Source of the DNA: Kerstersia gyiorum
Lineage (GTDB): Bacteria > Pseudomonadota > Gammaproteobacteria > Burkholderiales > Burkholderiaceae_B
Reading direction: 5' to 3'
DNA: 64,000 nt
Assembly (NCBI RefSeq): GCF_004216755.1
Contig: NZ_SGWZ01000006.1
Span: 91,993-155,992, forward strand
Shown: positions 8,045 to 15,971 of the stretch, piece after piece
Layout: every line of letters begins with the position of its first letter
Numbering within the stretch: position 1 is the stretch's first letter
Notes under the pieces: generated by a model
What the model was told of the DNA's origin: nothing
The model's input: only the letters and a program-made list of their open reading frames with translations
Database searches by the model: none
Made by a program: the position numbers and the translations under genes

Positions 8045-9400
8045 ATGTCCCAACCCATCAGCTTCCGGCAGTTCCTTGCACTATCGTTTTTCCTGTTTTC
8101 CATGTTCCTGGGCGCAGGCAACATCATCTTCGCCCCTCCGCTGGGCCAGGCCGCCGGCACCAATACCTGGGTCGCCATGTCGGGCTTCCTGATCACCGGC
8201 GTGGGCCTGGTCTTGCTGGCCATCATGGCGCTCTCGATTTCCGGCGGCAGCGTCGAGAAACTGTCGGGCCGGGTCAGCCCAGGCTTTGCCGTGTTCTTTT
8301 CCATCCTGCTGTTCATGACGCTGGGCCCGATTTACGTGGTGCCCCGTACCGCAGCCGTGGTGTATGAAATCACCGTGACGCCCTTCCTCTCGGAAAATAT
8401 CGTCGCCAATTACATGCAATGGGCCTTGCTGGTGTTTTCCGTGCTGTTCATCTGGGCCACGATCTACCTGTCGCTGGAACCCAAGAAGTTCGTCAAGCGC
8501 ATCGGCAATATCCTGACGCCCATCTTCCTTATCCTGCTGCTGGTCATTGTGCTGGTCGCCTACTTCGACCCCATCGGCGATTTCCGCGAACCTTCCGGCC
8601 CGTATATCGACTTTGCCTTCAGCAAGGGCTTCACGCAGGGCTACTACACCATGGATGTGCTGGCCGCCTTCGTGTTCGGCAAGATCTTCCTGGACGCCGC
8701 GCATTACGCCGGCATCGACGCCAAGCACATGACCGGCCTGTTCGTGCGCTCCGGCATTTTCGCCGTGGTGGCACTCGCCCTGATCCAGCTGTCCCTGGCC
8801 GGCATGGGCGCCAGCAGCGCCAGCGTGCTGGGTGTCTCCAGCAACGGCGGCGAAGCGCTGACGCGTATCGTTGACCTGCTGATGGGCCGCCTGGGCGTCG
8901 TGATGCTCGCAACCGTCATTTTCCTCACGGGCCTGACGACGGCCATCGCCTGCCTGGCTTCCGTCGCCGAATACTTCAGTCGTATTTTCCCCAGCCTGAC
9001 CTATCGTGCCTGGGTCATCCTGTTGGGCCTGCTGAGCCTGGTGATCACCAACTTCGGCCTGACCACCATCCTGACCTTCGCCTCGCCCGTCCTGCTGTTC
9101 CTGTACCCGATCGCCATCACGCTGATCGTGCTGGTGTTCGCCAACAAATGGTTCGGCGGCCGCCAGGCGGTCTACATCGGCGCAGTCACGGGCGCGGCCA
9201 TCATGGGCCTCATCGACGGCCTGAACGACATCAAGCTGCTGCCTGCCCATGTGGCAGAAACCCTGCGCCAAAACCTGCCGCTGTATGACAACGGCCTGGG
9301 CTGGATCGTCGTAGCGCTGGCGGGCGCCCTGCTCGGCCTGCTGTTCTCGGTACTGTTCAAGTCCGGCGGACAGCGCTACGTCAACCAGCACATCGGCTGA
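8045..9400 (+). CDS. brnQ: BrnQ: branched-chain amino acid/cation symporter (LIVCS family)
   Basis: A 451-residue membrane protein with about 12 hydrophobic segments. The N-terminal family signature FLFSMFLGAGNIIFAPPLG (about 16-34) and TLGPIYVVPRTAAVVYEI (about 97-114) are diagnostic of the LIVCS transporters that import Leu, Ile and Val with Na+ or H+. It is probably a separate secondary transporter; adjacency to a Liv-type ABC system is suggestive but the genes are convergent, not an operon. Confidence 0.93.
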   Translation: MSQPISFRQFLALSFFLFSMFLGAGNIIFAPPLGQAAGTNTWVAMSGFLITGVGLVLLAIMALSISGGSVEKLSGRVSPGFAVFFSILLFMTLGPIYVVPRTAAVVYEITVTPFLSENIVANYMQWALLVFSVLFIWATIYLSLEPKKFVKRIGNILTPIFLILLLVIVLVAYFDPIGDFREPSGPYIDFAFSKGFTQGYYTMDVLAAFVFGKIFLDAAHYAGIDAKHMTGLFVRSGIFAVVALALIQLSLAGMGASSASVLGVSSNGGEALTRIVDLLMGRLGVVMLATVIFLTGLTTAIACLASVAEYFSRIFPSLTYRAWVILLGLLSLVITNFGLTTILTFASPVLLFLYPIAITLIVLVFANKWFGGRQAVYIGAVTGAAIMGLIDGLNDIKLLPAHVAETLRQNLPLYDNGLGWIVVALAGALLGLLFSVLFKSGGQRYVNQHIG

Positions 9401-9409
9401 CACCAGCCA

Positions 9410-9446
9410 CGGCCGGGTGCCGGGGAATGGTCCCGGCGCCTGGCCG
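9410..9446. terminator. Large G+C-rich hairpin between convergent brnQ and livF
   Basis: Arms CGGCCGGGTGCCGGG (9410-9424) and CCCGGCGCCTGGCCG (9432-9446) pair at 13 of 15 positions around a 7-base loop. It fills the 48-base gap between two converging genes and has no U tract, but is well placed to block read-through from both sides. Confidence 0.6.
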
Positions 9447-9448
9447 TC

Positions 9449-10228
9449 TCAGCCCGACACCAGGGCGCGCTGGTGCCTGCCGGCCGCGCCCAGATACGTT
9501 TCCACGATGCGCGGATCATGCGCCAGCTCACTGGCCGGACCGTGCATCGCGACTCGCCCCAGTTCCAGCACATAAGCGTAGTCCGCCACGTTCAGTGCGG
9601 CGCGCGCGTTCTGCTCCACCAGCAGAATGGAAACACCGCGCTGGCGCAGTTCCACCAGAATACGGAAGATATCGCGCACGATGAGGGGCGCCAGCCCCAG
9701 GCTGGGTTCGTCGAGCATCAGCAGGCGCGGGCGCCCCATCAAGGCCCGCCCTACCGCCAGCATCTGGCGCTCACCGCCGGACAGCGTCCCGGCTTCCTGC
9801 TGGCGGCGCTCCTTCAGACGCGGGAACAGGGCATAGACTTCCTCCAGCGCCTGCATGCGTTCCTGACGAGCCTGACGGCGGAAGCGGAACGTCCCCAGTT
9901 CGAGGTTGTCCTCGACGCTCATGCTGGCGAACAGCGCACGCGTTTCCGGCACCAGGGCGATCCCCCGCGCCACATGCTGCTCCACGCCCTCATCCAGCAG
10001 TTCCTCGCCCTCGAAGCACACGCTGCCGGTGGCCGGCAGCACGCCCATCAGGGCGGCCAGTGTGGTCGTCTTGCCTGCGCCGTTCGGGCCTATCACCGTC
10101 ACGATCTGGCCCTGGCGCACCTCCAGGCTGACATCCGAAACTGCTGCGATATGCCCATATGCGGCGCCCAGGCCGCGCACGCTCAGCAGGGCGGCGTTCG
10201 TTGCATCCTGTGCTTCCGGTGTGTTCAT
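9449..10228 (-). CDS. livF: LivF-type ABC transporter ATPase
   Basis: A 259-residue ABC ATPase: Walker A GPNGAGKT (47-54), signature LSGGERQML, Walker B LLMLDEPSLGLAP and the LivF-typical VEQNARAAL H-loop region. It partners with the LivM-LivG fusion encoded immediately upstream, whose stop it overlaps by 4 bases (ATGA). Cytoplasmic component of a branched-chain amino acid or related substrate importer. Confidence 0.93.
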   Translation of the reverse strand: MNTPEAQDATNAALLSVRGLGAAYGHIAAVSDVSLEVRQGQIVTVIGPNGAGKTTTLAALMGVLPATGSVCFEGEELLDEGVEQHVARGIALVPETRALFASMSVEDNLELGTFRFRRQARQERMQALEEVYALFPRLKERRQQEAGTLSGGERQMLAVGRALMGRPRLLMLDEPSLGLAPLIVRDIFRILVELRQRGVSILLVEQNARAALNVADYAYVLELGRVAMHGPASELAHDPRIVETYLGAAGRHQRALVSG

Positions 10229-12036
10229 TCCTCCACTCCTCCCAGGTATGCGCGCAGTACCGCCGGATCGCGCTGCACCTCTTCGGGCAGGCCTTCGGCA
10301 ATCCGCTGCCCGAACTCCATCACTACCACGCGGTCCACCAGGCCCATCACGAAATCCATATCGTGCTCGACCAGCAGCACCGCCACGCCTTCGGCGCGCA
10401 GCTTGCGCAGCAAGACCGCCAGCGCTTCCTTTTCCTTGTGGCGCAAGCCCGCTGCCGGTTCATCCAGCAACAGCAGGCAGGGGTCGGCGCACAGCGCACG
10501 GGCAATTTCCAGGATACGCTGCTGGCCCAGCGCCAGGCTGCCTGCCGGCCGGCCCAGGAATTCACCCAGGCCCACGCGTTCAAGCTGCTGCCTGGCTTCG
10601 TTGAGCAAGGCGGCCTCGTCCGCGCCGTCCAAGCGCAGCGCCGACGCAAAGACACCCTTGCTGCCGCGCAAATGTGCGCCCAACGCGGTATTTTCCAGCA
10701 CCGTCATGTCCGGCAACAGCTTCACGTGTTGAAAGGTTCGCGCCAGCCCCGCCGCAGCAAGCGCGGGCGGCCGCTGGCCGTTGATGCGGCGGCCACGGAA
10801 CATCACTTCGCCTTCATCCGGCGTATCCACGCCGGACACCAGGTTGAAAAGCGTGCTCTTGCCGGCGCCGTTGGGCCCGATCACCGCCAGGATTTCACCG
10901 GAGGCAATGCGCAGCGACATGTTCCGGTTGGCCACCAGGCCGCCAAAGCGGCGCGTCACGCCCCGCACGTCCAGGATAAGCTCGCCGGGCTCGGGGTGCG
11001 GCCGCCTAGGCAAGGCAGGCGTGGCGGCGCTCGCAGCCGGCAGGCGCTCCAGGCCGGGCGCGGACGGTTGCTTCCGCCCCAGGCGCCGCGCCAGCGCGGA
11101 CCAAATGCCGCCAGGCCAGCGCTGGATGACCAGCACGATCAGCAGACCGAAGACAATGCTCTCGAAATTGCCGCTGCGGCCCAGCAATTGCGGCAACCAG
11201 TCCTGCAGCCATTCGCGCAGCAGGACCACTGCGGCAGACCCTGCCACGGCGCCCCACAGGCTGCCCACGCCGCCCAGCAGGGCCATGAACAGGTAGTCGA
11301 TGCCGGCCTGGACGCTGAATGGCGCCGGGCTGACGAACCGTTGGGTATAGGCGTACAGCCAGCCCGATAGGGCCGCGAGGCCTGCCGACACCAGGAACAC
11401 CGTCATTTTGGCGTGAAAGATATCTACGCCCATGGACGCCGCCATGTCCTGCCCGCCACGCAGCGCACGAATCGCCCGCCCGGTGCGCGAAGCCAGCAGG
11501 TTCCGCGCCAGCCAGATGGCCAGCAGCACACAGACCCATATCAGGTAATACATGCGTGGCCCGTCGCCGAACTCGAAGCCGGCGATCCGCAAGGGCGGCA
11601 GGTCGGGAATCCCGGAATGCCCGCCCAGGCCGTCCAGCGTCCCGAACAGGTAATAGAAGGACATGCCCCAGGCAATGGTTCCCAGCGGCAGATAGTGGCC
11701 CGACAACCTAAGCGTCAGTTGCCCCAGCACGAACGCCAGCAGCAGCGTCACGGCGATGCCGGCCAGCAGCGCCAGCCAGGGTGAACCGAGCCGCGCCCCA
11801 AGGTCCAGCGTCGAAGGCGCGACCAGCACAGCCGTCGCATAGGCCCCCACGCCCACGAAAGCAGCCTGGCCGAAACTGGTCATGCCGGCCACGCCGGTCA
11901 GAAGCACCAGGCCGAGCGTCGCCAGCGCGAACATGCCGATATTGTTGAGCAGCGTCACATAGAAGGCGGGCACCAGCAGCGGCAGCACCAGCAGCACCAG
12001 CAGGCCGGCAGGCAACCAGGGAGAAAACTTGCGCAT
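10225..12036 (-). CDS. LivM-LivG fusion: ABC permease joined to ATPase
   Basis: A 603-residue protein. Residues 1-310 are a LivM-type permease with about eight hydrophobic helices (TSFGQAAFVGVGAYATA at about 53-69, LLGGVGSLWGAVAGSAAVVLL at about 253-273). A Pro/Ala/Arg linker (about 311-352) joins it to a LivG-type ATPase with Walker A GPNGAGKS (387-394), ALGQQRILEIARAL as signature and LLLLDEPAAGL. Permease and ATPase are normally separate genes; this natural fusion is known in some proteobacterial Liv systems. One base separates its start from the livH stop. Confidence 0.93.
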   Translation of the reverse strand: MRKFSPWLPAGLLVLLVLPLLVPAFYVTLLNNIGMFALATLGLVLLTGVAGMTSFGQAAFVGVGAYATAVLVAPSTLDLGARLGSPWLALLAGIAVTLLLAFVLGQLTLRLSGHYLPLGTIAWGMSFYYLFGTLDGLGGHSGIPDLPPLRIAGFEFGDGPRMYYLIWVCVLLAIWLARNLLASRTGRAIRALRGGQDMAASMGVDIFHAKMTVFLVSAGLAALSGWLYAYTQRFVSPAPFSVQAGIDYLFMALLGGVGSLWGAVAGSAAVVLLREWLQDWLPQLLGRSGNFESIVFGLLIVLVIQRWPGGIWSALARRLGRKQPSAPGLERLPAASAATPALPRRPHPEPGELILDVRGVTRRFGGLVANRNMSLRIASGEILAVIGPNGAGKSTLFNLVSGVDTPDEGEVMFRGRRINGQRPPALAAAGLARTFQHVKLLPDMTVLENTALGAHLRGSKGVFASALRLDGADEAALLNEARQQLERVGLGEFLGRPAGSLALGQQRILEIARALCADPCLLLLDEPAAGLRHKEKEALAVLLRKLRAEGVAVLLVEHDMDFVMGLVDRVVVMEFGQRIAEGLPEEVQRDPAVLRAYLGGVEE

Positions 12037-12037
12037 G

Positions 12038-13093
12038 TCAGTGTTCCTCTTCCTGGCGGCTATTGAGCGACCGCCACAGCAGGAACGGCAGGATCAGTGT
12101 AAATACGATCACTTCCTTGTAATTGCTGGCCCAGAAGGTGGAAAAGGCTTCGGCCAGGCCAACAATGATGGCGCCGGCAGCGGCCACCGGATAGCTTGCC
12201 AGGCCGCCGATAATGGCGCCGACGAATCCCTTCAGGCTGATCAGGAAACCGGAGTCGTAGTAGAGCGTGGTCAGCGGCGCGACCATGATGCCGGAAAGTG
12301 CGCACAGGAAAGCGGCCAGCCCAAAACTGATGCGGCCCGCCAGCATCGGCGAAATGCCCATGAGCTGCGCGCCCATACGGTTCACCGCCGTGGCGCGCAG
12401 GGCCTTGCCATACAGCGTACGGGTGGAAAGCAGGTAGAGCGCGCAAATGGCGACGCAGGACAGGCCCAGCACCCACAGAGTCTGGCTATTGATATAGACC
12501 ATGCCCAGCTCCAGGCCTTCCTCGGAGAACGGCTCGGTGCGCATTCCTTCCGGCCCGAAGACCAGCAGTCCGACGCCAACCAGACTGACGTGCACCGCAA
12601 TCGCGATAATCATCAGCAGCAAGCCGGACGCATGGGCCACGGGTTGAAAAAACAGGCGATACATCAAGGGGCCCAGCGGCGTGATGGCGGCCAGGGTCAG
12701 CAACGCCTGCACGCCCATGGGCAGGGACGCCAGCGGCAGCCAGGCCAGCAGTATCACCAGCGCCACCGCATAGGCCGGCATAGTACAGAGCCGCAACAGG
12801 GCGCGGCCCAGGGGTACACGGCGCTGGCGGCGGCGCGCCCGCTTCCACAAATCCCAGCCATCAGCCGCCGCTCCCAGCAATGCCAAGGCCAGAACCAGCC
12901 AGCCGATGGCAACCTGGCCAGACTGAATGGCGGCCATGGTCAGTGCGCTGAAGGCGACGAATTCGCCCAGGGGGATCAGCAGCACCCGTGTCACGGAGAA
13001 CACCAGGATGATGGACAGCGCCACCAGGGCGTAGATCGCCCCATTGCTGATACCGTCCTGGCCCAGCAGGACGATGATTTGCGGATTCAACAT
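12038..13093 (-). CDS. livH: LivH-type ABC permease
   Basis: A 351-residue inner-membrane permease of the branched-chain amino acid family. The conserved early segment GISNGAIYALVALSIILVFS (about 14-33) and the late AAFLCALSGIMVAPL plus FVGAIIGGLASYPVAAAGAI are typical. It is longer than E. coli LivH (308), because of an Arg-rich insertion (KRARRRQRRVPLGRALLR, about 83-100) between early helices that would face the cytoplasm. It pairs with the LivM half of the fusion. Confidence 0.92.
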   Translation of the reverse strand: MLNPQIIVLLGQDGISNGAIYALVALSIILVFSVTRVLLIPLGEFVAFSALTMAAIQSGQVAIGWLVLALALLGAAADGWDLWKRARRRQRRVPLGRALLRLCTMPAYAVALVILLAWLPLASLPMGVQALLTLAAITPLGPLMYRLFFQPVAHASGLLLMIIAIAVHVSLVGVGLLVFGPEGMRTEPFSEEGLELGMVYINSQTLWVLGLSCVAICALYLLSTRTLYGKALRATAVNRMGAQLMGISPMLAGRISFGLAAFLCALSGIMVAPLTTLYYDSGFLISLKGFVGAIIGGLASYPVAAAGAIIVGLAEAFSTFWASNYKEVIVFTLILPFLLWRSLNSRQEEEH

Positions 13094-13160
13094 ATCGGTA
13101 GACTGATGGCGCGCCCGCCGCTGCTTGCGACAGCCCGGGCGGACGCGCGGGGTTTCACGG

Positions 13161-13189
13161 ACGGCCGGGCCTGGAACACGGCCCGGCGT
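13161..13189 (-). other. Hairpin between binding-protein gene and livH
   Basis: Arms ACGGCCGGGCC and GGCCCGGCGT pair with one bulged base around an 8-base loop. It follows the livJ-like stop on the minus strand, without a U tract. Stems here commonly allow high expression of the binding protein relative to the membrane genes; this role is inferred. Confidence 0.45.
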
Positions 13190-13202
13190 CTTGCTGCACG
13201 CC

Positions 13203-14348
13203 TTATTCCCGCACCAGGTGCCAGGCGCCGTCCTTGACCGTGATCAGTTCGCGGCCGCGTTCGTCAAAGCCGCTGTGATCCTGCGGCGTCATGTTGTACA
13301 CCCCCTGGGTGGCCGGCAATTCACGGATCTGTTCGAGCGCGTCACGCAACGCCTGGCGGAACTCCGCCGTGCCCGGCTGGCCGGCTTGCGCCGCCACTGG
13401 AATCGCCGCCTGCAGCAACAGGCCGGCATCATAGACATTGGCGCCGAACGTTGCGGGCTCCTGGCCGTACTTCGCCTTGTAGGCGTCGATGTACTGACGG
13501 GCCACCGCCTTGGACGGATGCGTGTCCGGCACTTCGTCCATCACCAGCATCAGGCTGGCGGCCAGGATGGTGCCCTCCACTTTCTTGCCGCCCAGCTTGA
13601 GGAAATCGTTCAGCGCGGCGCCGTGGGTCTGGTAGATCTGGCCGCGGTAGCGCTGGTCGGCCAGCGTGGTCTGGGGCAGCACGGAAGAACTGCCCGGCGC
13701 GCCCACCAGGATGGCATCGGGCTTGGCCGAAATCAGCTTGATCGCCTGCGCGGTCAGCGAGGTATCCTGGCGCTGGAAGCTTTCGGTGGCAACGATCTCG
13801 ATACCGGCCTTGCCTGCCTGGTCCTTGATCACCGCCAGCCAGCTTTCACCATAGGGATCGGCCGTGCCAATGAAGCCCAGCGTCTTGACGCCGGTGCGCA
13901 CCATATGGTCCACCAGCGCCGACGCGATCACGTCGTCGTTCTGCGTGGTCTTGAACACCCACTTCTTCTGTTCCGTCATCGGCTGGATCACCGAAGCGCT
14001 GCCCACCGGGGCCAGCATGGGTACGCCGGCCTCGGCCACGACCGGAATGACGGCCAGGGAGCTGGGCGTGCCGCTGGTACCAATGATGGCATCCACGCCG
14101 TCGGCGATCAGCTTCTTGTAGGCCGTCACGGCCGCCGTGGGATTGCTGGCGTCATCCAGCGAAATGTATTCAATGCTGAGATCGCCTGCCTGGGTCGGCA
14201 TCAGGTCTATCGTGTTCTTCTGGGGAATGCCCACCATCGCCACAGGCCCCGAGGAAGACGTCACCACACCGACCTTGACCTGGGCCTGCGCCCCCGCTGC
14301 CAGAAACAGCCCGGCCAGCAGGCCGCACAGCATGCGTTGCTTTTTCAT
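13203..14348 (-). CDS. livJ: Liv-type periplasmic substrate-binding protein
   Basis: A 381-residue protein of the Peripla_BP_6 family. The signal peptide MKKQRMLCGLLAGLFLAAGA ends at AQA, and the mature protein starts VKVGVVTSSSGPVAMVG, as in Leu/Ile/Val-binding proteins. The start at 14348 is chosen because GGAG lies 7 bases before it; an ATG two codons earlier overlaps that site and a longer frame to 14453 has no signal logic. The final gene of the set before the MarR regulator. Ligand cannot be read from sequence. Confidence 0.9.
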   Translation of the reverse strand: MKKQRMLCGLLAGLFLAAGAQAQVKVGVVTSSSGPVAMVGIPQKNTIDLMPTQAGDLSIEYISLDDASNPTAAVTAYKKLIADGVDAIIGTSGTPSSLAVIPVVAEAGVPMLAPVGSASVIQPMTEQKKWVFKTTQNDDVIASALVDHMVRTGVKTLGFIGTADPYGESWLAVIKDQAGKAGIEIVATESFQRQDTSLTAQAIKLISAKPDAILVGAPGSSSVLPQTTLADQRYRGQIYQTHGAALNDFLKLGGKKVEGTILAASLMLVMDEVPDTHPSKAVARQYIDAYKAKYGQEPATFGANVYDAGLLLQAAIPVAAQAGQPGTAEFRQALRDALEQIRELPATQGVYNMTPQDHSGFDERGRELITVKDGAWHLVRE

Positions 14349-14524
14349 CTTCATTCTCCGATAGGCAGGCAGCAGCCCCATGGCCGGTTGCCGGATTTTC
14401 AAGCTAAGCCCGTCATTCTGCCATGCCCGTGGCCCACGGACGCCGGCCGCCAATCAACGGACAGGGAGAAATTCTGCAACACAAGCGCTGCGGCAACAAG
14501 TCCGGCCGCCTGCCGACCCGGCTT

Positions 14525-14998
14525 TCAGGCATCGTGCAGGTTGTTGAACATCTGTTCGAGCATCTGGTTCAGGCGGGCAATCTTGACCGAAGACAAGCCA
14601 CTGAAGCCCTGGGCAAAGACCTGCGCCGTGGCGTCGCGCATCTCGGTAATCATCTGCTGGCCGCGTTCGGTCAGCGCCACGATGGTCACGCGCCCGTCCT
14701 GGGCGGACGTCATGGTATCCACCAGGCCATCGGCCTTCATGCGGTAGACAATTTTGGTAATGGTGGAAAGCTTGGCCACGGCATGCAGGGCGATTTCCGA
14801 CATGCTGGAGGTGCCGTTCTCTTTCAGGATGAACAGGACGCGCCACGTGGGCACGTCGGCCCCTACCTTGCGCAGGGCCTTTTCCATGCGCTGCACGTAC
14901 AGGTTATTCAGGCGTGCGACCCAGTAGAAAGGAAAGTCTTCCTTGACGAATTCCTCGCTGACGGGGTTGAAGCGACTCACTCTTTTATTGATGGTCAT
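14525..14998 (-). CDS. MarR-family transcriptional regulator
   Basis: A 157-residue winged-helix protein; recognition region SMSEIALHAVAKLSTITKIVYRM (about 65-87) and wing SAQDGRVTIVALTERG (about 97-112) fit the MarR fold. It lies 176 bases upstream of the binding-protein gene on the same strand and may control the transporter. Some MarR proteins respond to aromatic acids, so the transporter substrate may be aromatic rather than a simple amino acid; this is a guess. Confidence 0.88.
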   Translation of the reverse strand: MTINKRVSRFNPVSEEFVKEDFPFYWVARLNNLYVQRMEKALRKVGADVPTWRVLFILKENGTSSMSEIALHAVAKLSTITKIVYRMKADGLVDTMTSAQDGRVTIVALTERGQQMITEMRDATAQVFAQGFSGLSSVKIARLNQMLEQMFNNLHDA

Positions 14999-15261
14999 TC
15001 GGCGGCACCAGGGTAAACCGCCTCCAGCGCTACCCCAGGAGGCGTTCTGTCAGGGCAATGGCGCGAAAACGCCGGCCATCATGCCGGCGCCTGGCGCCAC
15101 CATACGGTAGCGCCTTCGGCGCCGTATGGACACCGCCACGCTGCTTGCCGGTTCGCGAACCGGGGCAGCGCTCAGGCGCGTGGTCAGGCATTCTATCGCG
15201 GCCAGGGGCTTCGCGTGCCTGAACCTGCGCCGGCCGCCCCGGATGCGGGGCAGCCACCGGA
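14999..15261. other. Intergenic region with stacked palindromes upstream of marR
   Basis: No gene seen. Contains GCCGGC-N6-GCCGGC at 15071-15088, a hairpin with arms CCATACG/CGTATGG and GCGCC/GGCGC at 15100-15129, and a perfect 16-bp palindrome CCGGTTCGCGAACCGG at 15148-15163. The last could be an operator for the MarR regulator that starts at 14998, or these could be transcript-end stems for the DUF423 gene ending at 15262. Confidence 0.5.
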
Positions 15262-15672
15262 TCAGCTGGCCTTGGCTTCGTTGCCGCCGCGCAGGCCGGC
15301 CAGGCCGATGAAAATCCAGCCGATCAGGTAGAACATGCCGCCGACCGGCACCATGTTGGGCAGGAAACGGGCCTGGTTCAGCGTGTTGAAATAAATCAGG
15401 CCGGAGAACAGCAGGATGCCCAGCGCGAAGCAGATGCCGGCGATGCCGGCAAGCTTGCCGGGGTTGCCCAGGCGGAACCAGAGCGCCACGCCGAACAGGG
15501 CCAAGGCGTGGAACATGTTGTATTCCACTGCGGAGCTCATGGAAACGATAGCGGCCTGCAGGCTTTCCTCAGGCACAAAGGAAGCCAGCCCGTGCGCCTT
15601 GATGGAGCCCATGAGCACTCCCAGAACTCCCGCGATGGCGGACAGCACAAACCAGAGACGGCTGCATTTCAT
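15262..15672 (-). CDS. DUF423 (YgdD-like) inner-membrane protein
   Basis: A 136-residue protein with four hydrophobic segments. The N-terminal LSAIAGVLGVLMGSIKAHGL (about 10-29) aligns with the GAFGAHGL motif of the DUF423/YgdD family, with SIK replacing AFG. VEYNMFHALALFGVAL and the C-terminal PVGGMFYLIGWIFIGLAGL are also typical. Function of the family is not known. Divergent from uvrA. Confidence 0.88.
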   Translation of the reverse strand: MKCSRLWFVLSAIAGVLGVLMGSIKAHGLASFVPEESLQAAIVSMSSAVEYNMFHALALFGVALWFRLGNPGKLAGIAGICFALGILLFSGLIYFNTLNQARFLPNMVPVGGMFYLIGWIFIGLAGLRGGNEAKAS

Positions 15673-15899
15673 ATCGAACCCTTAAGACGTGAAAGATGAT
15701 GGGAAAACCGGCGCGCCATCAGTGGTCGGGCGCCTATGTCCGTCCATGCCGCCGTTTCCGTATGATACGGTCGATACGGGCGGCCTGGCGGTTGCGCAGC
15801 GATTGTAGTCAGGCCCGCGAGCTTGTGACATTTAGCCATGGCTCAACTTTGGCAAGAAATCTATAGCTGTATGTGAAGCGTTCGCCGGTCCCGCCGGAT

Positions 15900-15919
15900 T
15901 ACTGTTTATTTTTACAGTC
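15900..15919. promoter_or_regulatory. LexA/SOS box upstream of double UvrA
   Basis: TACTG...CAGT palindrome with core CTGTTTATTTTTACAG (15902-15917). It matches the 20-bp E. coli SOS consensus at 16 positions by my count, including both CTG and CAG triplets at correct spacing. It ends about 52 bases before the uvrA ATG. LexA control of uvrA is established in E. coli; binding here is predicted. Confidence 0.75.
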
Positions 15920-15971
15920 AAAAGCGCCCATCTCGCTGTAAACTGGCACGATCCCTTACCCTCGTCCTGCC

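Noticed and set aside
8081..9403. Long minus-strand frame opposite brnQ
   Set aside because: The translation is Gln/Asp/His-rich low complexity, the mirror of hydrophobic brnQ codons.
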